Below are positions 15,701-22,779 of a stretch of 22,884 bases of DNA, in pieces. The notes under the pieces were generated by a model. It did not search any database, had not been told where the DNA came from, and saw only the letters and a list, made by a program, of their open reading frames with translations. The position numbers and the translations under genes were made by a program. The stretch comes from JAADDG01 sp964450755 (lineage in GTDB: Bacteria; Campylobacterota; Campylobacteria; Campylobacterales; JAADDG01): assembly GCA_964450755.1 (NCBI GenBank), contig CAYVDJ010000008.1, positions 1 to 22,884 of the forward strand, written 5' to 3'. Each line of letters starts with the position of its first letter. Position 1 is the first letter of the stretch.

Positions 15701-17047
15701 TTTATGATCAAAATGAGTGAGTTTTTCTCTTTAAATGTTAAAAACTTTGTGCTGTTTATGAGTGAAAAAGAGGATTTTGCGGATATGTTAAATGATATAA
15801 AAAATATTCCCCAATATAAAAACAGCATTATTTTTATCATGGCAAAAGACAGTATTTTGCAAAAAAGTATCTATAAGAAAAATTTGACCGATTATGAAAA
15901 GTTTGTTGTTCCAAAACCTCAGGAGATAACAAAAATTCTGTTGTGTGAAGATGGTAAAGAGCAGTTGGCAAAAGTCTTTGCAGAGCAGCTGACACTAACC
16001 CAAATCTCTCCCTATCAGCTTGGCGGAGGCGTAAACAGACCTTCCATGTTTTTTGGAAGAGAGAAGATCATCAGTTATATTGTCGGGCGTGAAAGCAGTA
16101 ACTATATGTTCATAGGATCAAGACAGATAGGCAAATCATCGCTTTTGAAGGCTCTTCACAGAGAGTATCAAAAAAGGGGTGATTTGAGCTATTATATCTC
16201 ACTTAATGAAGGGGATTTGTTAAAAGGTGTCAAAAGTGCTTTGAAACTGAAAAACGCTGACATGGATGAAATAATCTCTTTTATCTCAAAAAGTGAAAAA
16301 AGTTATATTTTGCTGATTGATGAAGCGGATAAATTTATCGTAAATGAAAAGAAAAACAGCTATAAGATTTTAAATGTTTTCAGAAAACTCAGTGAAGAGG
16401 GCAGATGCAGCTTTGTTTTGGCAGGATTTTGGGAACTTTACAAATATGCCGTACTTGATTATCAATCACCTCTTAAAAATTTCGGTGAGATTATAGAGAT
16501 CGGCGCTTTGGAGTATGAAGCCTGTCAAAAAATGATCAAAGAACCGATGAAACAGCTTGGATTTGAATTTGAGAATGAAGATGTTATAGAGAAGATCATA
16601 GAAAAAACAGGTCAAAGAGCAAACCTTATAGCCCTTGTCTGTCATAATATCATAGAAAATCTGGGCAAAGAGAAGAGAGTAATAGATAAAACCGCCTCGG
16701 AAAAAGCGATGAAACAAAAGAATGTAACTGAACTGTTTAATTCATGGAGAGAGTTAGACAGCAGTAAAAGAGCAAACAGACTTGACAGAATTATAGTCTA
16801 TGCAACCGTAAAAAGAGATTTTTTTACTCTGAATGATCTGTTGGAAAAGTTGAAAAATGAGGGTTTGAGTATAGATATAGCCGATTTGGAAAAGAGTATT
16901 GAGAGGTTGATTGTAAGTTATACGATACAAAAAACCAAAAACCGAAAATACAGTTACAAAGTACCTCTTTTTAGAGAATATATACTAAAAAGCGAATTTG
17001 AATTGAAACTCAAAGAAGAGATAGCGGAATATAGAAAAAGTATATAG
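12764..17047 (+). CDS. Membrane-spanning WD40 receptor with cytosolic STAND-like ATPase
   Basis: The 1427-residue protein contains, in order: a signal peptide (1-19, hydrophobic core FLIFPLLALSLF, possible cleavage after ATG); fourteen WD40 blades (about 40-622) with the WD-type tryptophan at residues 69, 111, 153, 195, 237, 279, 321, 363, 405, 447, 488, 528, 570 and 612; a beta-rich, Ig-like region (about 670-870); one membrane helix (about 873-892) followed by basic YYKRYK; an alpha/beta domain of unknown type (about 900-1080); the linker GGGVNRPSMFFGRE; an ATPase with Walker A GSRQIGKSS (1118-1126), Walker B ILLIDEADK (1182-1190) and a sensor-1-like strand FVLAGF; and a winged-helix-like end (about 1335-1427). 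The signal peptide, single helix and inside-positive charge place the WD40 and Ig-like parts outside the cytoplasmic membrane and the ATPase inside. The start overlaps the protease gene by 7 nt with only a weak SD, so translation is probably coupled. I infer a sensor-transducer partner of the protease; the ligand is unknown. Confidence 0.88.
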   Translation: MLIRFLIFPLLALSLFATGVLPPLVKDGEFVKRFENYTVLENSNITSVAVSFDSKYIVSGSKDGYIRLWDIKTKKLLYLFKGHLKAVTSVAISYDSKYIVSGSRDKTVKLWDIQTRKLLYTFKGHSNDITSVAVSRDLRYIVSGSRDSSVRLWDIKSGKVLYIFKGHKDIVSSVAVSFDSKYIVSASWDKTVKVWELKTKKLLYTFKGHKDIVSSVALSCDSKYIISGSWDKTVKVWERESKKLLNTFYDRDDIVTSVAVSLDDRYIISGSKNGAVKLWDLKRKKLISLFRGHTNTVTSVAVSSDLKYIVSGSRDKSVRLWDMKAAKQIFIFKGDTDNISSVSISFDSKYIVSGSWDGTVKLWDLKTKKLIYIFKGHTDIVSSVVISPDSRYIISASWDGSVKLWDLKSKELIYTFKGHTLTLSSIKVSFDSKYIISGSWDGTVRLWDIKNKKLLYTFKNHKDIITSVALNYNSRYMVCGVGDDIRLWDMKRKRLLHTFKGHTNTVTSVVISGRYIISGSKGGSVKLWDMRKQRLLYTLGEFQSPVTSIDASFDAKYIACAFEDGSIRLWSMKTKKLLYAFKAHKDIVSSVAISSDSKYIISGSWDGTVKVWDIKAKREILSFLGGERGNWSSFDKRESSILRGDDGSFYHHKKNFTPLAPPDMASKDNLKISYRQNSITIEQGKTANIDITITNEGDKEAFWIKPVMDDNKRLILYPSFVYKLNPSQSQNITLSLTSNADMVNPRPIDTNLSLRWITANRSEYKKTFPVRIKTPLLKLKRAELQRDKKSIKIVLQNRSDQTIKKLKLYLLKPQKSSEFEPFDIKPNETVEKTFSLSKKTDANKISFEAYETQLPNFEWIFKDQKLVYEKLPLFLYIVLMILFIATAVALFYYKRYKDPLVIKLSQNPEKLCELFIEELKIVKTKLSKTGRLKSVLLHNGVGSERFNSAIEFEKADFNQKAALFAKRIDARFVPLQDNAFMIKMSEFFSLNVKNFVLFMSEKEDFADMLNDIKNIPQYKNSIIFIMAKDSILQKSIYKKNLTDYEKFVVPKPQEITKILLCEDGKEQLAKVFAEQLTLTQISPYQLGGGVNRPSMFFGREKIISYIVGRESSNYMFIGSRQIGKSSLLKALHREYQKRGDLSYYISLNEGDLLKGVKSALKLKNADMDEIISFISKSEKSYILLIDEADKFIVNEKKNSYKILNVFRKLSEEGRCSFVLAGFWELYKYAVLDYQSPLKNFGEIIEIGALEYEACQKMIKEPMKQLGFEFENEDVIEKIIEKTGQRANLIALVCHNIIENLGKEKRVIDKTASEKAMKQKNVTELFNSWRELDSSKRANRLDRIIVYATVKRDFFTLNDLLEKLKNEGLSIDIADLEKSIERLIVSYTIQKTKNRKYSYKVPLFREYILKSEFELKLKEEIAEYRKSI
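12881..14629 (+). repeat. Fourteen tandem WD40-encoding repeats of about 126 bp
   Basis: The blades repeat every 42 codons exactly for the first ten, then at 41, 40, 42 and 42. Several are very similar in DNA as well as protein: positions 14053-14094 and 14548-14589 are identical over 42 bp although 495 bp apart, and the blades around 13255 and 13381 differ at only about 8 of 100 bases. This level of internal identity implies recent duplication or gene conversion between blades. Fourteen blades fit two seven-bladed propellers. Confidence 0.9.
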
Positions 17048-17137
17048 TATCCTTAAAAATACAATCTAATTTTATTTTTTTGCTGAATTTTTACAAATAA
17101 GTCTTAAAATGCTAAAAAAATTAGAAAGGATTTTTAA

Positions 17138-18466
17138 GTGAAAGAGATAGCTAAAAAAGTTTTGCCTTTGAGTTTGATAGTGGGACTTAGGTTTTTTGGT
17201 CTGTTTATCGTACTTTCCGTTTTATCCCAATATGCTTTGGGATTGGAAGGCGGCACTGCATTTTTGGCAGGTGTTGCAGTGGGCGGTTATGCGCTTACAC
17301 AAGCCGTACTTCAGGTACCATTTGGGGTTTTGAGTGATAAAATAGGAAGAAAAAAGACGATCTTGATAGGTCTTTTGCTTTTTGCATTCGGTTCTGCCGT
17401 TTGTGCCGTTGCCGATAATATCTATATCCTGCTTTTGGGTAGATTTTTGCAGGGTTCCGGAGCTATCGGTTCGGTTGTAACGGCTATGATAGCAGACTAT
17501 GTAAGAGAAGATCAAAGAGCCCATTCCATGGCGGTTATGGGAATGGTTATAGCTATGTCGTTTGCGGTGGCTATGATATTTGGTCCTTTGATAGGCGGTT
17601 TTTACAGCGTTGGCGCTCTTTTTTGGCTGACTGCCTTTTTGGCATTAATCGCTCTTGCCATTTTGTTTACAGCCGTTCCCGAACCTCCCTCTATCGTTCA
17701 CTCTTACAGTGAAGAAGAGGCGAAAATAAAACATGTCTTTAAAGATAAAGATTTGGTAAGAATGTATATCACCTTTCTTTTTCACAGCTCTACAATGGCG
17801 ATAGCCTTTTTTATCATTCCCATTCTTCTAAAACAAAAATTCGGCGTATCTGCCGAGGGTTATTGGAAAGTCTATCTTCCTGCTGTCTTTTTCGGTATCG
17901 TAGCGATGGGACCGGCGGCGGTTTTTGGAGAAAAATACTCAAGAGGCAAAGAGGTATTTGTTATATCTATCCTTTTTATCGCAGCCTCTTTTGTTTTGAT
18001 GGGCTTTACCTCTTCTTTGCTTTGGTTTGGAGTAGGAGCCACTTTCTTTTTTATCGGATTTAATATGTTTGAACCTCTTTTGCAGAGTTTTGTCTCAAAA
18101 TTTGCAAAAGTGCATCAAAAAGGCGCAGCTTTGGGTGTTGCCAATACTTTTGCCTATGTGGGTATCTTTATAGGCGGTGCCATCGGCGGTCTTTTGTATC
18201 AACATCTAAAAGAGGGCGGCGTTGCCGTTTTTGTTCTTGTTCTTTGTATCTTTTGGGTTTTTTGGATTATCGGTATGAGAAATCCGGGACTTAGAGACAA
18301 TCTCTTTTTACCGTTTGAAGAGTTTGACAAAGAGAAAATAGAGGGATTGAAAGTGGTTGAGGGTATAACGGATTTTTACCTGAATGAGACCGAAGAGATT
18401 ATCGTTGTCAAATTTGATCAGGAAAAACAGAATGAAGAATTTATAAAAGAGTTTTTGAAAAAATAA
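17138..18466 (+). CDS. YajR-type MFS transporter with C-terminal YAM-like domain
   Basis: A 442-residue major facilitator superfamily protein with twelve membrane helices and the conserved loop motif A GVLSDKIGRKK (63-73). After the last helix a soluble tail of about 45 residues (about 398-442, EGLKVVEGITDFYLN onward) resembles the small ferredoxin-like YAM domain of Escherichia coli YajR, a proton-driven exporter of unknown substrate. The start is GTG at 17138 with AGAAAGGA ahead. The 90-bp gap upstream contains a possible -10 TAAAAT at 17105-17110, so it probably has its own promoter. No terminator is evident for the gene before it. Substrate cannot be told. Confidence 0.85.
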   Translation: MKEIAKKVLPLSLIVGLRFFGLFIVLSVLSQYALGLEGGTAFLAGVAVGGYALTQAVLQVPFGVLSDKIGRKKTILIGLLLFAFGSAVCAVADNIYILLLGRFLQGSGAIGSVVTAMIADYVREDQRAHSMAVMGMVIAMSFAVAMIFGPLIGGFYSVGALFWLTAFLALIALAILFTAVPEPPSIVHSYSEEEAKIKHVFKDKDLVRMYITFLFHSSTMAIAFFIIPILLKQKFGVSAEGYWKVYLPAVFFGIVAMGPAAVFGEKYSRGKEVFVISILFIAASFVLMGFTSSLLWFGVGATFFFIGFNMFEPLLQSFVSKFAKVHQKGAALGVANTFAYVGIFIGGAIGGLLYQHLKEGGVAVFVLVLCIFWVFWIIGMRNPGLRDNLFLPFEEFDKEKIEGLKVVEGITDFYLNETEEIIVVKFDQEKQNEEFIKEFLKK

Positions 18467-18546
18467 AGTCCTTTATAAAAGTTAGTGTTTCACACAAATT
18501 TAACAAACAGATTGTATTATTTTTATAAATTTTGTAAGGAGTTGTT

Positions 18547-19674
18547 ATGAAAAAAATTTTGATTGTGATTATGATAAGCCTGTTTGCCGCCTTTAGCGTT
18601 CAAGCGGCAAAATTCTCAAAAATGGCAACGGTAGAGCCTCAACTTATCCAAAAAGGGGATGCCAAAAAGTGGTGTCCTGTATGCGGTATGAATCTGAAAA
18701 TGTTTTGGAAAACAAGTCATGCCGTACTTTTAAAAGACGGCTCGACTAGACAGTACTGCTCTATGAGATGTCTGGCGGCTGACTATCCCCATATCAAAGA
18801 CAACATCAAAGATATCATGGTAACGGATGCAAAAACCCAAAAACTTATAGAAGCAAAAAATGCCTACTATGTTGTGGGAAGCAAGGTTATGGGAACGATG
18901 AGCAAAGTAAGCAAACTTGCTTTTGCCGACAAAGCCGATGCAGAGGACTTTGTCAAACACTACGGCGGAGAGATTATGAGTTTTGATCTGGCATTCAAAC
19001 ATGCCCAAAGTTCTCTGAAAAACGATATAGCCATGATCAATAAGAAAAAGGCTGTGAAAATGTATCCGATGGGTAAAAAGATAGTCTCCAAAATGTGTCA
19101 GGAGATCCCGAATCTAAAAGATTATAAAAAGATTTCGGATCTAAAAGCCGATATCGTAAACAAAAAACTCTGTAAACCTCTGAAAGAAAAACAGCTTCAG
19201 GCTGCGGCACTATATCTTTATGAAGTTAAAAGAGTCGGCAAAGACAGAGCTACTTCCGATACGGTAAAAGTAACCAAAGATGAAAAATGTCCGGTTTGCG
19301 GAATGTTTGTTTACAAATACCCAAGATGGGCTGCCCAAATCTTTTACAAAGATGCAAAAGGGGAAAAACATCTAAGCTTTGACGGTGTCAAAGATATGAT
19401 GAAATTTTACCTCAATCCTTCAAAATGGGGAGATTATAAAGGTGTAAAAGAGAACATCTCAAAAATGAAAGTAACTGACTATTACACTCAAAAAGCGATA
19501 GATGCAAAAAGCGCCTATTATGTAACAGGAAGCGATGTTTTGGGTCCTATGGGAAAAGAGCTTATTCCTTTTTCATCAAAAGAGGAGGCTTTGAAATTTA
19601 TCAAAGATCACAAAGGCAAAGTTGTAAAATACAGTGAAATAACAGCCGAGGTTCTTAAAAAATTAGATGACTAG
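18547..19674 (+). CDS. Periplasmic tandem NosL-domain protein
   Basis: The 375-residue protein has a signal peptide (1-20, ending SVQA) and no lipobox. Two NosL-like units follow: the first (about 38-150) with CPVCGM at 43-48 and a CSMRC pair (C71, C75), the second (about 245-365) with CPVCGM at 248-253 and YPRWAAQIFYKDA. Between them a helical linker (about 165-230) has C184 and C209 and resembles a small cytochrome c fold without any CxxCH haem site. NosL binds Cu(I) through Cys and Met residues and supplies copper to nitrous oxide reductase; related domains occur in other metal-handling contexts. No nosZ is in the window. The ATG follows AAGGAG. It is the first gene of a five-gene operon and overlaps the next by 8 nt. 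Confidence 0.85.
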   Translation: MKKILIVIMISLFAAFSVQAAKFSKMATVEPQLIQKGDAKKWCPVCGMNLKMFWKTSHAVLLKDGSTRQYCSMRCLAADYPHIKDNIKDIMVTDAKTQKLIEAKNAYYVVGSKVMGTMSKVSKLAFADKADAEDFVKHYGGEIMSFDLAFKHAQSSLKNDIAMINKKKAVKMYPMGKKIVSKMCQEIPNLKDYKKISDLKADIVNKKLCKPLKEKQLQAAALYLYEVKRVGKDRATSDTVKVTKDEKCPVCGMFVYKYPRWAAQIFYKDAKGEKHLSFDGVKDMMKFYLNPSKWGDYKGVKENISKMKVTDYYTQKAIDAKSAYYVTGSDVLGPMGKELIPFSSKEEALKFIKDHKGKVVKYSEITAEVLKKLDD

Positions 19675-19981
19675 GAGATTTTTTCTCTTCTTTTTTATGC
19701 TCTGCTTTATCACAACGGCAGAGCTTTTTTATCTTTTTAAGACAAGAGTTATAAGTGGCAAAGAGAAAGAGAAAAAAGAGCTTATTATAAAAATATGCCA
19801 GATTCCCGATATCGCAGTTGCCACAGAGTCGAGGATCATAAGACAAAGAAGCAGTGTTGATCTCTTTTCTGTTTTTGGAGAAAGTCCCGAACTTTTGGAG
19901 TATTTCCCGACCACTTTTGTTTATGCGCCCTCACCGAATCTGAAAATCACTCCCTCAAGGATAGATATTGAAAATTTTTAA
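19667..19981 (+). CDS. Small membrane-anchored protein of unknown function
   Basis: A 104-residue protein that I do not recognise. Residues about 5-24 form a hydrophobic helix that would be a signal anchor, leaving about 80 residues in the periplasm with a charged segment (KEKEKKE) and a C-terminal half rich in Pro, Phe and Ser. It starts inside the stop region of the NosL-type gene (8-nt overlap) and its own end overlaps the permease start by 14 nt, so it belongs to the same translationally coupled unit. A periplasmic accessory to the ABC transporter is a possible role. Confidence 0.65.
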   Translation: MTRRFFLFFFMLCFITTAELFYLFKTRVISGKEKEKKELIIKICQIPDIAVATESRIIRQRSSVDLFSVFGESPELLEYFPTTFVYAPSPNLKITPSRIDIENF

Positions 19982-21152
19982 TTATCTGCTTTTTGAATAT
20001 TCGCTGAATTCATTAAAAAGAAGAGGCGGTAAAAATGTATTTATTTTGATCATCTTCTCTCTTTTGATATTTCTGCTCTCTTGCATATTTTTTATCTCCT
20101 CTTCCATCAAAGGAGAGCTTTTGATGGGTGTAAAATCCCTTCCCGATATCATCGTACAGAAGATGAAAGCCGGAAGACAATACGATATAGAGATTGACAG
20201 AATCTCTGAAATATTGCAGATAGAGAGTGTTGAGAATGTAACAGAGAGGGTGTGGGGTTATTACTATTTTCAAAAAGCCGGAGTCAATTTTTCGGTTGTT
20301 GGTTTAAAGGAGTTTGATAGCAATTATAAAAAAGAGTTTGACAAACTCTCTCAGAGTCTTGATTTTACAAAACTTACCGACAAACCATCGATGATAGTCG
20401 GAAATGGTGTAAAAAAGATTTTGACACAAAATTATTACAAAAACTACTTTAACTTTATAAAACCAGACGGCAATTTTAAAAGAGTCTATCTTCAGGGCGT
20501 TTTCAAAGGTGATAATGAGTTTGAAACAAACGATATTATCCTGTTGGATGAGGGTATCGCAAGAGAGATTTTCGGAATGGATGAAGACAAAGCCACCGAT
20601 ATAGTCGTAAAAGTGGCAAATCCTTTGGAGATTTCAACAGTTGCCAACAAGATAAAACTCCTCTATCCCGATACGAGAGTGATAACCAAAAATGATCTTT
20701 TAGTCTCCTATCAAAATATTTTTGACTATAAAAGCGGCATATTTTTGGCTCTTTTTGTTATAGCGATATTTACATTTTTCATCATCGTTTATGACAAAAC
20801 AAGCGGTCTTAGCAGTGAAGAGAAAAGAGAGATAGGTATCTTGAAGGCTCTTGGCTGGAAAATAGATGATATTTTGATAGAGAAATTTTATGAAGCGGGG
20901 ATTATCTCGATAACCGCTTTTTTGACGGGGCTTTTGTTCGCTCTTTTTTATGTCTATATCCTGAATGCTCCTTTGATAAGGGATATTTTTACCGGCTATT
21001 CGGTTTTGAAGCCCTCTTTTAAACTTCCTTTTTTCTTTGATTTTCAAACTCTTGCTTTGATATTTTTTACTACCGTTCCCATTTACATAGCCGCCTGTAT
21101 CATTCCCTCATGGAGAGCGGCAACTTTGGAAGCCGATGAGGTGATAAGATGA
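19968..21152 (+). CDS. MacB/LolC/FtsX-type ABC transporter permease
   Basis: A 394-residue permease with the four-helix FtsX layout: helix 1 at about 24-45, a large periplasmic domain (about 46-255), then helices at about 257-276, 310-332 and 360-380. The cytoplasmic loop EKREIGILKALGWKIDD (285-301) is the coupling segment typical of the family, and the C-terminus PSWRAATLEADEVIR is also typical. Such proteins act as mechanotransmitters or lipoprotein/macrolide exporters rather than channels. The start is TTG at 19968, chosen because AAGGA lies 7-8 bases upstream; it overlaps the preceding gene by 14 nt. It shares the ATGA overlap with its ATPase. Confidence 0.88.
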   Translation: MKIFNYLLFEYSLNSLKRRGGKNVFILIIFSLLIFLLSCIFFISSSIKGELLMGVKSLPDIIVQKMKAGRQYDIEIDRISEILQIESVENVTERVWGYYYFQKAGVNFSVVGLKEFDSNYKKEFDKLSQSLDFTKLTDKPSMIVGNGVKKILTQNYYKNYFNFIKPDGNFKRVYLQGVFKGDNEFETNDIILLDEGIAREIFGMDEDKATDIVVKVANPLEISTVANKIKLLYPDTRVITKNDLLVSYQNIFDYKSGIFLALFVIAIFTFFIIVYDKTSGLSSEEKREIGILKALGWKIDDILIEKFYEAGIISITAFLTGLLFALFYVYILNAPLIRDIFTGYSVLKPSFKLPFFFDFQTLALIFFTTVPIYIAACIIPSWRAATLEADEVIR

Positions 21153-21817
21153 TAGAGCTTAAAAATGTAACCAAGATTTTCAACCAAAACAGACCAAACG
21201 AGATAACAGCCCTAAAAGATATCTCCTTTTTGGTAAAAGAGGGAGATACGGTTTTGTTAAAAGGTCCAAGCGGAAGCGGAAAAAGCACGATACTCTCTTT
21301 GATCGCCGCTCTTAGCAAACCGACATCGGGGGAAGTAACGGTAGATGATACGAGAGTCTCAAAACTGCCCGATAATTTTGCGGCTCTCTTTAGACGAAAA
21401 CATATAGGATTTATTTTCCAAAAGTTCAATCTCATCCCAACACTGAGCGTTTTTGACAATGTCTCTTTGCCTCTTATACCAAGCGGTTTGAAAAATGCCC
21501 AAATCGCAAAAAAAGCAGAGAGTGTAATGAAAAAATTTTCCATTGATCACAAGGCAAATGAGCTTACAAAAAATCTCTCCGGCGGAGAACAGCAAAGATG
21601 CGCGATAGCAAGAGCTTTGATCAATGATCCCGATATCATTTTGGCTGACGAGCCTACGGCAAATCTTGACGAAAAACTCTCAAACAGTTTTTTGGAATTT
21701 GTAAAAGAGATAAAAGAGGAGGGCAAAAGCGTGATCATCTCCACCCATGATCCCATCTTTTTTGACAATCCCCTCTTTACAAAGACGGTGGAAATCTCAA
21801 AAGGCAGACTTTTATGA
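21149..21817 (+). CDS. ABC transporter ATPase (LolD/MacB class)
   Basis: A 222-residue nucleotide-binding subunit with Walker A GPSGSGKST (39-47), Q-loop Q91, signature LSGGEQQR (143-150), Walker B IILADE (163-168), D-loop NLDE and switch histidine H200. Size and motifs fit the LolD/MacB/FtsE class that partners FtsX-type permeases. It overlaps the permease and the next gene by 4 nt each (ATGA), so all three should be made in balance. Confidence 0.95.
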   Translation: MIELKNVTKIFNQNRPNEITALKDISFLVKEGDTVLLKGPSGSGKSTILSLIAALSKPTSGEVTVDDTRVSKLPDNFAALFRRKHIGFIFQKFNLIPTLSVFDNVSLPLIPSGLKNAQIAKKAESVMKKFSIDHKANELTKNLSGGEQQRCAIARALINDPDIILADEPTANLDEKLSNSFLEFVKEIKEEGKSVIISTHDPIFFDNPLFTKTVEISKGRLL

Positions 21818-22779
21818 CACTTTTGACACCGGAAGTTCTGGCTATTTTGACGATAGATGCCATCTTTTTGATCTTCTCTTTTATAGCGGCTTTTTTGAGT
21901 GTGAAGATAGTTCTAAAATGGGATATAAACTCAACATCTTCTCTTCAATACCGACTTGAAAACCAAAGCTATCTTGTCTCTACGATCATAAAATATATCC
22001 TGCTTTTGAAAATTCCTCTTTTTCTGTTTTTTGTCTTTACGATGGATAAACTCTCTTTGGTTATTCCGGGTGCTATGTGCGCTGCCGGTGTGGCAAACGC
22101 CACTCCTTACGGTTTTTATCTGATTATCCTAAAAATTGTAAATATCTATCTTTTTGGTTTTTGGCTTTTGCTGCACAAATTTGATATAAGTCGTGTTGAT
22201 TATCCTTTTGTCAAAGCGAAATTTATATTTTTTTTGATAATCTTTCTTCTGCTTTTTACAGAGATAACTTTGGAAGTGCTGATGTTTTACGGTATAGATC
22301 CGGCAAAGATAGTCAGTTGCTGCGGAACGCTTTTTAGCGCTGCCAAAACATCTTCGATCTCCTCTTTGATGCAGTTGCCCCATCCTGTGGTGGTTTTGCT
22401 TTTTTATATCTCTTTTGGCGTGATGGTGCTTTTTTATCTCCTGAAAAAAGACCTTCTTTTTGCTTTGGCAAATCTTCTTTTTCTGTTTGTCTCTCTTTTG
22501 TCTTTGATCTTGTTTTTTGGAACATACATTTATGAACTTCCAACCCACCACTGCCCTTTTTGTATGCTGCAAAAAGATTACTTTTATATAGGATATATTT
22601 TGTATATAACTCTTTTCAGCGGTACTTTCTGGGGAATGGCAGAAGGTTTCATGCACTTTTTTATCCGTAGAAAGATAAAAAGATGGTACAACCTCTCACT
22701 TTTGTTTAACTCTCTCTATCTGATAATCATCAGTTCCTACCCGATAATTTTTTATATCAAGAACAAAGTTTGGTTGTAA
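21814..22779 (+). CDS. Polytopic membrane protein with paired cysteines, unknown function
   Basis: A 321-residue protein with about seven or eight membrane helices and no family I can name. It has five cysteines in suggestive places: C89 in PGAMCAAGVANATP, the adjacent C169-C170 in SCCGTLF, and C247-C250 in HHCPFCML next to two histidines. A CxxC beside a membrane helix recalls the redox sites of DsbB and VKOR-type thiol oxidoreductases, and the histidines would also suit metal binding. It is the last gene of the NosL-ABC operon, coupled by a 4-nt overlap to the ATPase, and it overlaps the tail of the convergent tcdA gene by 23 nt. A role in thiol redox or copper handling together with the NosL protein is inference. 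Confidence 0.75.
   Translation: MTLLTPEVLAILTIDAIFLIFSFIAAFLSVKIVLKWDINSTSSLQYRLENQSYLVSTIIKYILLLKIPLFLFFVFTMDKLSLVIPGAMCAAGVANATPYGFYLIILKIVNIYLFGFWLLLHKFDISRVDYPFVKAKFIFFLIIFLLLFTEITLEVLMFYGIDPAKIVSCCGTLFSAAKTSSISSLMQLPHPVVVLLFYISFGVMVLFYLLKKDLLFALANLLFLFVSLLSLILFFGTYIYELPTHHCPFCMLQKDYFYIGYILYITLFSGTFWGMAEGFMHFFIRRKIKRWYNLSLLFNSLYLIIISSYPIIFYIKNKVWL

Noticed and set aside
10701..17137. Insertion sequence, integrase or att site bordering the conflict-type operon
   Set aside because: I looked for transposase, integrase and direct repeats at both edges and found none; the operon's codon use and base composition also look like its neighbours.
22129..22656. Minus-strand frame rich in Lys, Gln and His opposite the last membrane-protein gene
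   Set aside because: Its composition is the antisense image of a Phe/Leu-rich membrane protein and it has no ribosome binding site or recognisable motif.
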